From Heterostelium multicystogenum (taxonomy: Eukaryota > Evosea > Eumycetozoa > Acytosteliales > Acytosteliaceae), in assembly GCA_003667245.1 (NCBI GenBank), contig RCNN01000202.1, positions 1 through 26,631 on the forward strand: DNA of 26,631 nt, given 5' to 3'. The notes beneath the pieces are model-generated. The model was not told the origin of the DNA and made no database searches. It saw nothing but the letters and a program-made list of their open reading frames with translations. Position numbers and translations under genes: made by a program. This document shows, piece after piece, positions 7,557 through 18,346 of this stretch (the stretch's first letter is position 1; each line of letters opens with the position of its first letter).

Positions 7557-8816
7557 CTTTTCCTACAATAAGTGACATCTAATAGTCATCTTTTGGAAAG
7601 TATATAGTCATTTTTAAGAATTTTTGTTGTATGTGAAATGTTTTTATTGAATTTGAACAACTCTAGTCCTAACCCAGAATAATTTTTTTGACAAACTACA
7701 AATTCTCAACTCAAACTCCAGTACATAAAATAACATTAACATTTTCAATCGACATCTATGGATGAATGTTAAATGATATTGGAAAAAATACATTTAAGAT
7801 GATAGATTTCTTGCTCAAAGTTTAAAAAATGAAGTGTTTAATTTAATTCTTAACACTCTTTTGTGTGTGTGTTTGGCAAATTACACTTTTTTTGTGGTCC
7901 TTTTTTCAGCAAACTATTACCGAGATATGACGGTGTTTAAAGAGGTTGATGTTGTACATTGTTAAAATCGGTTGTATTACCGTAACTTGTGAAATCTTCA
8001 CTTTTATTTGCCACATCACTGGTTTCTTTTCAATTTTGAGTCTTCCTGGAATCTACAAGATTTCAACTTCTTGAGATTTGCTGGTGAACATTTTTGTCAT
8101 TGTGGTTAGATTACAACTATTCACAAACGACACCTCTTTTATTAATTATGGAATTTGTTTAAATAAAATATATTTAAAATCTTCTTAAAACTGGGGTAAG
8201 AAAACACTCCAACTAAAATAACAGTATTTATTAAATTTAAGATGATATTAATTCTCTGGATGATTTCTTTATTTACATATTAGTACATAAGTTTTATAAA
8301 TTATTTTTTAGTGGTATCTATCAATAGACTTAAAAACTCCAACGATTATCAAAACTCAATAGGTTCAGTATATATTTTGCTGGTTATGAATCATCATTTG
8401 TCGAAAATTTTTTAGAGATCCTTTCTACCCTTTACATCCAATGTTGGTATTTCTCCTAACTCAGCATTGTAAATGATACAGTATGTTGAGAAGGTCTAAA
8501 TTACTTTAAAGTTCTTTTTTCATTTGAAATTTGATATATGATAGTTATGTAAGTGTATTTTAAAATAAATGCAAAAGTACTAATAAAATTTTAAAAATTA
8601 GGTTGATAAGTAATAAAATATGTATTAAGTTTTAATTTAATTGGATGAGTTGAGCTCCAAAACTTTGTAGATATTCAACTTGATGAGAATGTTGCTAGTA
8701 ACAGATTAAAAGTTGATATGAAATAAATAGAATTGAGATGAACAAACTTGAATAATGACCAGTTCTTTATTTATAATAAAATTCGAATTGGGTGATGGAG
8801 AAAATTTAGATAGGAT
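7557..8816. other. AT-rich region without an assignable gene
   Basis: About 1.26 kb with stops in all frames. Small protein-like scraps occur on the minus strand (around 7980-8110, ETSDVANKSEDFTSYGN in one frame; around 8410-8480, AELGEIPTLDVKGRKDL), but none joins into a gene with splice sites I can defend. They may be decayed exons or exons broken by indels. Confidence 0.5.
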
Positions 8817-9557
8817 TCAATTGATATAATGGATTCCTTTGAGGATGTTGGTGTGTTGAGGGATCATCATTTGGGGCTTCTCAATAACATTGTGTGATGA
8901 GCATTCTGATGGTAAAACAAACCAGGACTCGGTGAATGAGTTTTCAAAGTCGTATAAATTCATTAGAGCAAATCCTGGATTAGAAACGTCAGTGTTTCTA
9001 ATAGTTGAAGAAACAATAGAACAAGTCTTTGGATCAAAAAGAAAAGTTTGGTTGGTATATGAAGTTGAGGAATCACTATCTGAATTGTAAATCTCAACTG
9101 GGAATTGACCAATATTCATAGTACCGACTAATTCACCCAATGGGAATATATTAGGGATTTTTGAGGTGAAGGAGACTTTAACACAAACACCACCTTGCAA
9201 TACATAAGCTTCATTGGTCTTTCCAAATTCCCAAATGGATCCAACGATTGGTTCTTGTCCATCCAATAAGATTACATAAGTAGTGAATGATCTTTGTCCC
9301 TTGAAATCAGTGGTTGTATTACCAGCTGTTAAAGTTGTAGTTTAGTAAAATATAATAGTTTATTTCAATAATTTATTTATATATTATAAATAGATACCTT
9401 CAAAGAATGATAATGTTTCATAGTTTTGTCGATTTGGAAAATAAACATTGAAAGCTGACACTTCAAAAGAAGTAGTGATACCATTGGAATTTTGGCATTG
9501 AGCTTTGATTGAAGTTGAGATGGCAATAACCATTAACATAGAGAGAATTAATTTCAT
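8817..9557 (-). CDS. Secreted ependymin-related-like protein
   Basis: Two exons (9398-9557 and 8817-9325) joined over a 72-bp intron (GTATCT...AACAG) give an intact 222-residue protein; the total of 669 coding bases is divisible by three and confirms the splice. The start MKLILSMLMVIAISTSIKAQ is a clear signal peptide. The mature part has four cysteines in the ependymin-related order: QC near the N-terminus, GGVCVKVSF, FDPKTCSIVS, and LPSEC near the C-terminus, the latter after PGFALMNLYDF. Ependymin-related proteins are secreted or lysosomal lipid-binding beta-sandwich proteins and are known in Dictyostelium, though the ligand here is unknown. No N-terminal membrane anchor other than the signal is seen. 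The family assignment is by cysteine spacing and is moderate. Confidence 0.72.
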
Positions 9558-10189
9558 TTTTTGTGATTGATTTTAAACTTTTTTGAAGATTAATTTGATT
9601 TATTGGATTCATCTACATATTTGGTTTAGTTTAAATAGTCTTTGGTTCAGTTAGGTTGTTAAATATCATGAAGTACTAAGTGCTAGTACCAGGTACTGGA
9701 TTGACTTCATTTACCACACCAGGAATGGTCAATGTTTTTCATTTTTTTGATGAGGTCACATCGGGTGATTGGCAAACCAGGGTGATTGATCCTATTTTTT
9801 TTTTTAATTTTTTTTTAGATTCTTTGATAAATTTTTATTAAAATATCTTAATTTAATCAAATTATTGAAGATTTCATATAATTTTTAATATTTTAAATGT
9901 GATAAGTAACCCTGGATTTAAATTCTTGAAAAGGTATAGATCATATTGATTAATTATCTTGAAATATGATATCATTGATAAAAACTAAAATCAACATTTC
10001 AAAGCTAAAGAAGTGTATTTTTGCGAAATTAAAGACTTACCTTCAACCTGGGTTATTGATTAATGGGTGATTACTGAGATAAAGATGGAATTAAGTCGAA
10101 CTTAATTTTAAGCAAACCTTTTACCTGGGACTAAACCTGATATAGAATAGTAACAAAGGAGTAGAGCTGTCGTATCAAAGACCCTCCTT
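9558..10189. other. AT-rich intergenic region
   Basis: Likely promoter region of the ependymin-like gene at its left end, with T- and A-rich tracts near 9797-9820. It has short repeats of GGGTGATTG (9764-9792, and a similar GGGTGATTA near 10064) but no gene that I can see. Confidence 0.5.
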
Positions 10190-10393
10190 ATGAAAAACTT
10201 GTTCAATTTCTTTAAGAGCCATCACCGTCAAATGAGTGTCTATATTATTCCTTCAATAATCAAGATATATACACTATCAGTACTGTGCTTCACCATCTCT
10301 ACAGGTCTCACCTGGGGCAGAGAGTTCAAGAACCATTTTAAAATAATTGAAAGAATATTTGAAAGAGGGACTGCCAAAAAGTGGTTGGTTTGA
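10190..10393 (+). CDS. Small hypothetical ORF
   Basis: A 67-residue frame with a basic start (MKNLFNFFKSHHRQ), a hydrophobic middle (SVYIIPSIIKIYTLSVLCF) that could form a membrane segment, and a charged end. Base composition is slightly richer in GC than the surrounding spacer, which is the main reason to list it. I see no family resemblance. It could be the first exon of a gene continuing into 10467-10790, but no good donor site (GTA...) is visible at its end. Confidence 0.25.
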   Translation: MKNLFNFFKSHHRQMSVYIIPSIIKIYTLSVLCFTISTGLTWGREFKNHFKIIERIFERGTAKKWLV

Positions 10394-10466
10394 AGAAGTG
10401 TGATTTTATTCGAAAAAACATCCACTATTCTGACTTATTCTTATTGATAGTAAAATAAATTTACTA

Positions 10467-10790
10467 TTGACTATAATAACTTTCATTGTTTCAGACCAAA
10501 ATAGCCACTACATCAATTTCATGACTCTAACTTTTCAAGAATCTTTCTTTCAAAATAAACCATTTATTTCAAAGATTAAAGACACCATTTGTAACTATCT
10601 AAAACCAAACTCAATTGAGCTAAATTTCTCGACCATAAGATTTAAATACTTATTGACAATAGAAATAGTATCTTTCGAATCTAATGACAAATATAGTTAT
10701 GAAAAAGTAGACTTCCAACAGAAGATCAAGGATATCTACAAATCGAAACAACATCTTTTAACAATACTGCATGCGGTAAAAAATTTTTAA
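10467..10790 (+). CDS. Hypothetical ORF of 107 codons
   Basis: The frame contains a possible acceptor (TTGTTTCAG at about 10487-10495), so coding may begin after it. The protein is rich in Phe, Ile, Lys and Ser (FQESFFQNKPFISKIKDTI; DFQQKIKDIYKSKQHLL) and looks like helical, soluble protein, but no motif is recognised. It ends 8 bases before the tRNA gene on the opposite strand. It could be a remnant of one of the large dictyostelid multigene families, or chance. Confidence 0.25.
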   Translation: MTIITFIVSDQNSHYINFMTLTFQESFFQNKPFISKIKDTICNYLKPNSIELNFSTIRFKYLLTIEIVSFESNDKYSYEKVDFQQKIKDIYKSKQHLLTILHAVKNF

Positions 10791-10798
10791 AATATTAG

Positions 10799-10868
10799 CT
10801 CCCTATCCGGGAATCGAACCCGGGTTTCAGTGTGAAAGACTAATGTGTTACCACTACACCAATAAGGA
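10799..10868 (-). tRNA. tRNA-Glu (anticodon UUC)
   Basis: The minus strand folds into a full cloverleaf: acceptor TCCTTAT with ATAGGGA (one T-G pair), D-stem GTGT/ACAC, anticodon stem TTAGT/ACTGA around loop CTTTCAC with anticodon TTC, and T-arm CCGGG-TTCGATT-CCCGG. It is 70 nt without CCA and without an intron. The B-box GGTTCGATTCC is canonical for RNA polymerase III. A T-run for termination is not prominent directly after 10799. Dictyostelid retroelements often integrate close to tRNA genes, yet none lies within 100 bp here. Confidence 0.95.
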
Positions 10869-11183
10869 AAAGCTATGATTTTAAAAAAACTAAATTAAAT
10901 ATCGTTATAATTTTTGACATTTAAACTAAATATGAATGTAAATATTATAGTTTAAAATGTATTAATTTAAATTCTATTTCTTATTATACATTCTACAAGA
11001 TTTATTTTATTACTAAACTTTTTAAAGTAACTTCCAAATAAAAAATAAAAAATCTTTTTTGGTTCCCAATTCCCGACAGTCAGTAATCTATGAAGGAATG
11101 ATTCGTTTCCTACAGTTTGGGTGTAATCATTTTAACAATACTTGACTTTGAACAGCATTATTCACTCATTAAATTTTATTAAC
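10869..11183. other. Intergenic region between tRNA-Glu and lipA
   Basis: AT-rich DNA that would hold the lipA promoter and the tRNA 5' flank. A GC-richer patch near 11060-11125 (TTCCCAATTCCCGACAG) stands out, but no further gene is seen. Confidence 0.5.
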
Positions 11184-12421
11184 ATGCTACAATCTTCTAA
11201 ATCAATATTAAGATTAAATTATATGAATTATATCAAAGTAAATTATCTAAAAAAAACACTCTGAATCAATGGAATTCAATCATTAATATCTATTTCATTA
11301 GCTTAAATGTAGCTACTCTACAAACACTCCGATCTCTCCATCAACAACCAAATCTGAGAAATTAACATCTTTTTCAAAGAAGTTATCAGAGGGACCATCT
11401 TTGGCAGATTTTATCAATGATCAGAACCAAGAACCGAAAATGTCAATGGAAGAAGCATTTGAGATTGCCGAAACTACTGTCCCTCAACAATCTAAACCTA
11501 AAGGACGTTTGCCAGAATGGCTTAAAATGAAAGTACCCACTGGACAAGATTATGTAAAGATCAAGGATGACCTTAGGGAGTTGAAACTTCATACAGTATG
11601 TGAAGAAGCCAAGTGTCCAAATATTAGTGAATGCTGGGGAGGAGGAGAACACAAAAACAGCCACAGCTACCATTATGTTGATGGGTGACCAGTGCACCAG
11701 AGGCTGTCGTTTCTGTTCAGTAAAGACAAGCAGAAAACCTAAACCACTTGACCCAAATGAACCTGAGAATACAGCCGAGGCCATTCATCGTTGGGGACTT
11801 GACTATGTTGTCATAACATCGGTAGACAGAGATGATTTGGCAGACAGCGGAGCAGAGCACTTTGCCGACACAGTTCGCCGCCTCAAGAGCAAGAATAGCA
11901 AGATATTGATTGAGTGCCTCACTGGTGACTTCAAAGGTAATCTGGATAATGTAGCTACTGTTGCGCTCTCTGGTCTTGATGTGTATGCCCACAATATTGA
12001 AACAGTAGAAGCACTCACTGACTACGTGCGTGACAGACGTGCCAAATACAGACAATCACTGGCAGTCCTTGAGCATGCCAAAAAGGTCAAACCAACACTT
12101 CTCACAAAATCATCCATCATGCTAGGACTTGGAGAGACCGACGAGGAGGTACTTCAAGCTTTGAAAGATTTACGTGCCATCGACGTCGATGCCGTGACTC
12201 TTGGTCAATATATGCGACCCACCCGTAGACACATGAAAGTTCACGAATATATTCATCCCGACAAGTTCAAGTACTGGGAAGAAGTTGGAAATCAACTTGG
12301 ATTCAAATATATTGCAAGTGGACCTTTGGTCAGATCATCTTACAAAGCCGGTGAATTCTACCTCAGCAACATTTTAAAGAAAAGAAAGAGTGAACAAGCC
12401 ACTTCAAACTCTACCAATTAA
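11184..12421 (+). CDS. lipA: Lipoyl synthase, mitochondrial (one frameshift)
   Basis: Radical SAM enzyme that inserts two sulfur atoms into octanoyl groups on lipoyl domains, the last step of lipoate synthesis. Exon 1 (11184-11237, [18 protein letters not shown]) and a 64-bp intron (GTAAAT...TTAG) lead to exon 2 from 11302; the joined N-terminus is basic and Ser/Thr-rich, fitting a mitochondrial presequence. The auxiliary cluster motif [12 protein letters not shown] (CX4CX5C, about residues 118-129) and the radical SAM motif CTRGCRFC (CX3CX2C, about 149-156) are both present, as is the C-terminal [13 protein letters not shown]. One extra A in the run 11653-11657 breaks the frame between GGGEH and KTATATIM; with about 390 otherwise clean conserved residues a sequencing error is likely. 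lipB follows in the same direction. Confidence 0.95.
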
Positions 12422-12727
12422 TATTATTAATATGCTATACATATTTATTAAAATATTTATTCAAAAAAAAAAAAAAAAAATTAATTATAATCTTTGCAAA
12501 TAATAATAACACAATAATTATGTGGTAATCATGAGGTCAAAATATATATTAGTAAAAAATGTAAAAAAACTCTCGACTGCCAAGTTCCCAATGTGGGGGT
12601 AGTGTTAAAGCCTTCGTCCGAATGATATTTTTTTTTTTTTTTTCCAAATCATCATCGGAATAGTTTTTTAAGTTTTCATTTACAAAAGAGAGATATAAAT
12701 GATTTATAGAGTAGGATAAGTCAAAGT
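12422..12727. other. lipA-lipB spacer
   Basis: This 306-bp spacer has an A-run (12464-12480) soon after the lipA stop and a T-run (about 12629-12642) ahead of lipB, typical of dictyostelid gene ends and promoters. An in-frame TAG near 12705 closes the frame upstream of the lipB ATG. It looks like two separate transcription units, not an operon. Confidence 0.55.
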
Positions 12728-13477
12728 ATGAAATTAGTAGGATTCCAGTATCTTGGCTTAATACCTTATAGAAGAGCTCTGCAGTTTCAAAGTCTTTTGG
12801 TGAAAAAGAGACAGGCCTATGATGCTTTGACGCAGCAGGAAAAGGAAAAGGTGAAAGAGATACCCGATATCTTGTTGCTATTGCAGCACCCACCTACCTA
12901 TACAAATGGTATTAGAAACAATCATAGTGTTGCGACTGAGGAGATGGATAGACTGAGAGCACTGGGTGCTGACTATGTGGCTATCAGAAGAGGCGGCGAA
13001 ATCACCTATCATGGTCCAGGTCAGTTGGTTGGATATCCTATCATCAATCTTAAAAAGCATGGACTAGGATTGCGTGACTATGTACATTGTCTTCAAGAGT
13101 CGCTGATAGATACCTGTTCGAAATTCAATGTCGAATGCACTACTACAGAGAACATAGGAGTCTGGAAAGGTAACAAAAAGATAGCTGCACTAGGTGTACA
13201 TCATCAAAAGTATGTGACTAGCCATGGATTCGCACTGAATTGCACGACAGATTTGAAATGGTTCGATCACATTATACCATGTGGATTAAAGAACAAAGGT
13301 GTAACTTCATTTATGCATGAGAATGGATCGGTCAGTCACGAAACACCCGGACCCTCCGTGGAAGTTGTTGCAGAGGCGTATAAAGATAGTTTTTCAAAGA
13401 TATTCAAGGCTCAACTAAAACCACTACACGAAATCGCACCAGACCTATGTTTTCGACTCACCAGAAATTCAAAATGA
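12728..13477 (+). CDS. lipB: Octanoyl-[carrier protein]-protein octanoyltransferase
   Basis: Transfers octanoyl from acyl carrier protein to the lipoyl domains of 2-oxoacid dehydrogenases and the glycine cleavage H protein, the step before LipA. The single-exon frame of 249 residues is intact. It shows the family signature RRGGEITYHGPGQL (87-100), the KIAALGVHH segment with the catalytic Lys at 151, and IPCGL with the acyl-accepting Cys at 185. The protein begins immediately with the core (LVGFQYLGLIPYRRAL), leaving no obvious mitochondrial presequence; an unseen upstream exon or an internal signal are possible. Its size fits the family. Confidence 0.96.
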   Translation: MKLVGFQYLGLIPYRRALQFQSLLVKKRQAYDALTQQEKEKVKEIPDILLLLQHPPTYTNGIRNNHSVATEEMDRLRALGADYVAIRRGGEITYHGPGQLVGYPIINLKKHGLGLRDYVHCLQESLIDTCSKFNVECTTTENIGVWKGNKKIAALGVHHQKYVTSHGFALNCTTDLKWFDHIIPCGLKNKGVTSFMHENGSVSHETPGPSVEVVAEAYKDSFSKIFKAQLKPLHEIAPDLCFRLTRNSK

Positions 13478-13713
13478 ATTAAATAATAACAATATTAGCA
13501 GTAGTAGCAGTAGTAGTATTTAAATTCTAAAGTTAAAAGTTGTATAAAAGATACCAAATTAAAGAGTTATGCTCATAACTGGAATATTCCTTCATTGAAT
13601 ATATTTTTGTTGGAATAATATTAATTGCTCAAAAGATTTTTTTTTATTTTGAAACTGATTATTTTCAAAACACACCATGTTGTAACAGTTATAACTGGGA
13701 CATTGTTAAAGAT

Positions 13714-15395
13714 ATGATCGTACCATATAGTGACGATGAAGACGACGACCTGCATAGCAATGATACCAATAACAATAACAATAATAATAAGCCAGCACCT
13801 ATTAGCAATACATTAACATCTAATGTAAATCCTAATGTACAACCTGTTGTCGTTATTGACACTGCAAATAATAACAGCAACAGCAATGTAAATAAGAAAA
13901 GAACATTCAAGTCAATTGATACAATTAGATCGATTAATTCATTTGAGAAACTAAATGTACTAGGTGAAGGTACATATGGAATAGTCTGTATGTTATCTTT
14001 CATTCATTGAATCAATAGTTCATTCATAATTGTGAATCTAAATAGCAGTGTTACTAATTATTAATGTAAAGATAGAGCAAGAGATAAAGAAAATGATAGA
14101 ATAGTCGCAATAAAGAAATTGAAAATGGAGAAAGAGAAACATGGAATGCCACAAGTATTATCATAGATGAGTGACACTCAGGAGGAATACAAAATATATT
14201 AATATACTTTCGAAAGACATCACTTAGGGAAATTGAATTGCTCATGGAAATCGATCATGTAAATGTTGTAAAGTTATTGGAAGTTGTAGCTGGTTCAAGT
14301 GAGAACAATGTTTATTTGGTTTTTGAATATCTCGAGAATGATCTTGCAACTCTGGTTGACTCTATTAGGACACCTTTCAAGGAATCAGTTGTCAAATGTT
14401 TTATCATGCAGCTACTCTCTGCTGTCGAGTGTCTGCATTCGAAATGGATCGTACACCGTGATTTGAAGTGCTCAGTACGTAGTGAGCGTTTAAATGCTCA
14501 TTGGAACTCACCTATTCAATATCATTCTGACTTATCTTTATCAATGTAGAATCTATTGTATGGTGAATCTGGATTCTTGAAACTAGCTGATTTTGGATTG
14601 GCTCGCAAGTATAGCGTACCAAATATACCTATGACACCAAAAGTGGTCACTCTATGGTATCGTGCACCAGAGATATTGCTAGGCGATGCACACTACTCTG
14701 CTGCTATAGATATATGGTCGGTTGGATGTATTTTTGGTGAACTTCTCCTCTCATATCCCTTAATCAATGGTGTCAATGAAATCGACCAAATCAAGCGTAT
14801 CTATCAAATGTTAGGATCTCCAAACGACTCTATCTGGCCACAATACTCCTCGCTTCCACTCAGCAAGAAGCTAGATATCCCATATCAACCCTACAACAAC
14901 CTCAAACGAAAACTGCCCAATCTATCGACCAATGGTTTAGATTTATTAAATAGGCTTTTAGTAAGCATACCTAACAATCAACATTTTCAATCGAAATATT
15001 GACACTTGTTTTCACAATAGACATATGACCCAAACAAGAGAATTACAGCAGCAGAAGCATTGAAACATCCATATTTTTTGGAGAGCCCGTTCCCGCAATC
15101 AATTGACAAGATGCCCAAATTCCCAGTAGTTTCATATGAGAGTAAATCAAAAGATGATAAACAAAATCAAAAGAAAGGTGGAACAATGACAACAACAACT
15201 ACCACATCGACAGCATCTTCACAAAGTCAAATTAGCGGCTTTAAATCCAAAACTTTAAACTCCACTTCCACGTCAACATCAAGTCATATTACAAAGAAGC
15301 ACAGATTAGACGACAATCTTCCTTCATCCTCAAATAGCAATAATATTTACAATAAGTCAACAGGTGGATACTACTCAAGATTCGATTTTGATTAA
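13714..15395 (+). CDS. cdk10: Cyclin-dependent kinase 10-like protein kinase
   Basis: Five exons (13714-13987, 14072-14154, 14217-14474, 14550-14960, 15021-15395) with four GTA...AG introns of 60-84 bp give 466 intact codons; the coding total of 1401 is divisible by three. An Asn-rich, acidic N-terminus precedes the kinase: Gly loop LGEGTYGIV (83-91), VAIKK (Lys 106), TSLREIELL (cyclin-binding helix, 120-128), HRDLK (199-203), DFGLARKYSVP (from 219), MTPKVVTLWYRAPE with the activation Thr 234. The pattern QPYNNLKRKLPNLS and ESPFPQSIDKMPKFP toward the end match CDK10 rather than CDK1/2; the PISSLRE of CDK10 appears as PQTSLRE. A Ser/Thr-rich tail follows. CDK10 pairs with cyclin M in animals; the partner here is unknown. 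Confidence 0.93.
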
Positions 15396-15444
15396 ATAAA
15401 TAAGATGTTTATTTAATTGGTGATACATTTGTCATTGTTTGGAT

Positions 15445-17705
15445 CTATTCTGGATGGTCATATAAGTTGTAGGCCAATGGAGTATAATGAGGGAGGAACC
15501 TGTATGCCAAGCGAGATATTAAATCATAATAAGCTTCTTTGTTGTCTTTAACTTTGTCAACTCTGAGCTTCTTTTGTACATAGTAGACGAAACGAGTTTT
15601 CCTCTCATTTTGCTTATCATAGTTGGATTCAAGAAATGCCTCCAGTAGCTCAACGTGTCCTGCTTCGGCCACAAATTTGACCATCAATGGAAGATAGCTC
15701 CATAGCTTTTGACGATAGCTCTTATTACAAAAACTAAATACTTGGTAGATAAAGTCGTATCGGTTGTGTAGCAATGCGTTGTATGCCAAGTGATCAAAGT
15801 CGACCCATCTCTTGAAGATTTTAAATGCATCCATATCAGCGGTCTCTTCAATCATCTGGGTCGTTTCACAAGTGACTTGGTAGTCTAGTCCCAGTCCAAA
15901 TGTTAATGAATAGAGATATCTTGCCATATCATAGTGGCAGTACGAGACGGCTTCCTGAATAAACAAAGGCAAATTCTTTGCTACTTTGAAGCCAACATCC
16001 TTTAAATTCTTTCCGGTTCGATCATATCCAACAATGTACTGTACAATCTCATTTAATCCTTTGCGAATTGAATGAATTAAAGTGTACTTTAAGTGCTTCC
16101 TTGGCTTCAGCTCTGAAAGTTTTCCTTGTACTCTCTTGAAGTATTTGGAATCGACTAAGTATTTTACAATCGGTAGTTGCCACTCTGCTTCCGGAGAAAA
16201 GGACAATATCCTTTCAAAACATTTTTAAAAATGCTGAGGCATGTATTCTTTCATATCGGTACTGTTACAAATAGCAGGGAAATCCTGAATATCGTATTCA
16301 TTAATAGCTGTGAGACTACATCCAGACTCATGGCGCTCGATATCATGGCCCAAAAAATAGAAATGGTGCAATATGATAAAGAATCAAAATATTTTGAATC
16401 TTTTGCAATGGTGTAAAATTACAATTCGCCTGGATAACGTGGATTTTCTTCTTTAGAGATTTGTCAACCTCCACAATGTCGAGAAAGAACAACAGAATCT
16501 CCAGCGTTTTTATTGCCTTTCGAGGGTTGGTCCAATAACCAAACAAGTATGCTAGCTGGTGCTTTGTAAACTTGACTTTGTACTTTTTAACAACATATTT
16601 TACAAGTTCGGATCACAACTCTGGATAAGTAGTAACAGGTAATTTTCCTTGGTGAAAACATTTTTGAAACAACTTTTGTACTTGGGTGCAACTATGGTAA
16701 ATATGTCAAGACCACAGTTTAATGATTTTTTGATCAACTCTGAATCCTCGAAATTCAGAGGTTTATACTGTAAGAACTTTTTGAGTAAATTTCCATATCT
16801 CATATCCATAACCTTCAAAAAATCTTTGAACTTATAGGTAGAGTCTGGCCCAAAGGTCTCATCGACTACCCAAATAATATATTCCTCCTTCATTTGGCTA
16901 TGCATCATTTTAGAGATAAGGCTATTTGAGATAACATCAAAAGAGAAACCTTGCTCGCCTAAACAGTAGTTGAAAAACATCCAAAGGGATGGACTTCTTC
17001 AGAAATTGAGGGTATATTGGCTCCACAATATTTTTCTTAAAAATATCAGGTGTGGTCTCGATTAAATTCTTGATTTGAATAAAATAGATCGGGAGAACCA
17101 ATTACTCTCTTAATCTCATTGAACATATTGAGGCTAAGAAGAACCAAAATGTCATTGTTGGAACGATAAAAATTGATGCATCGGTGGTATATTGGTTTTT
17201 CTCTGTCGAATTTGATCGGTTGAGGAAATGCTACTTTTACAATACTGGACTCATTGGTCGAGGGTGTTGGTATTGATGTGAGAATGTAATTTACTCTACA
17301 GGGGTAAGTTGGTACAATGATCCTAGTAAAATTTAAAATTTTCTTGAACAAAACTATATTAAATAATACCAGCTCTATTGGTTTGCTTGGGTTGCTGTCT
17401 CGGAATATTCGAGAATATCTATTGAAGGCTACGCCAAAATAATTTCCATTTCTTGTATTAACCGGATTTTCATTTCTGACATCAACAGTAACTTTGTTGG
17501 TCACAGTAATATCTTCAAGAGCAACCTGGTCCAACTTTAATTTTCTGACAGCCTCTACCTCAACTTTTAGGTCATCTACGACTTCTAATTTTCTTTTCTT
17601 ACTTTGGATGACTCCAATCAAAGGATTCTCTCGATTGAGATTGATATTGATATTGCTGATATACTGAATATCCATTTTATAGGAAAGATTCATATAGACA
17701 TGCAA
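15445..17705 (-). pseudogene. Ankyrin-like helical-repeat gene, broken in several frames
   Basis: Four long open pieces (17705-17046, 16980-16600, 16546-16343, 16206-15445) lie end to end on the minus strand and the coding signal continues across the gaps in other frames (for example KNLIETTPDIFKKNIVEPIY around 17060-17000 and LVKYVVKKYKVKFTKHQLAY around 16600-16550). The last piece contains ankyrin-type helix pairs such as LPIVKYLVDSKYF, LNEIVQYIVGYDR and AEAGHVELLEAFLES. The N-terminal part has a Lys/Val/Asp-rich stretch and ELVLFNIVLFKKILNF, recalling the N-termini of large dictyostelid ankyrin-containing families. At least four frame changes are needed, so it is either a pseudogene or sequence with indel errors. 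Function unknown; such proteins usually act in protein binding. Confidence 0.7.
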
Positions 17706-18346
17706 ATGAGTTGATTGGAAATAGAAAACGAAAACAGAAATGATTTTTACATAACAAATTGTATGTAGTGGGAAATAGTTGGTACTTATATATTTGAGTT
17801 TGAATATTTATAAATTAATCATGTAGTGATAAAGATAATGATTGATTTATTACTGACTGTTAGGGGTTGTACCATACTGTTTGTCTCTACCATATGTATG
17901 CTGAGTGATTAATTGATTGATTTATAAACCATCCACCTAATAAAATTCCAACACCAATTTCAACAGCAACATTAATCAAATTACTTTTCAAAAACAATAA
18001 AGAGTGTGAGTGGTGACAATATCAGCTCCAACAATCATCACCACACACAACTCAACTTCATCATCAATTATTTCAGTGTTTTTCAACCCACTGCATGATT
18101 TATGTGAATATTATGTATAACAAGTTACCTTATTAGTTCACTTAAAGTAAATATTTGAGTTCAAAAATCTATATTGACAAGATACTTGTAATATAGTTAC
18201 TTTTCATTGTTATCATGTGGAAAAATAATTATGACTCATATCATCATTTTTTTATAAAAGAATTTGATCATAAATAAATCTTTGTTACTTGTTGAAGTGG
18301 TAGTTAGTGATCAAAAGTTGAATCAAAGTAACTTGTTGAAATCTAC
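17706..18346. other. AT-rich intergenic region
   Basis: No gene seen. It contains the likely promoter of the ankyrin-like gene and, toward 18346, the sharp entry into the truncated beta-lactamase-like coding sequence. Confidence 0.5.

Noticed and set aside
10141..10152. TATAGAATAGTA resembling the LTR start, possible solo LTR remnant
   Set aside because: The match stops after 12 bases and the other LTR end is absent nearby; AT-rich chance is likely.
10869..11183. Search for retroelement insertion next to the tRNA gene
   Set aside because: No LTR, poly(A) end or target duplication is visible within the flanks.
13689..14003. Leucine/serine-rich minus-strand ORF
   Set aside because: It is the antisense of the Asn-rich first exon of the kinase.
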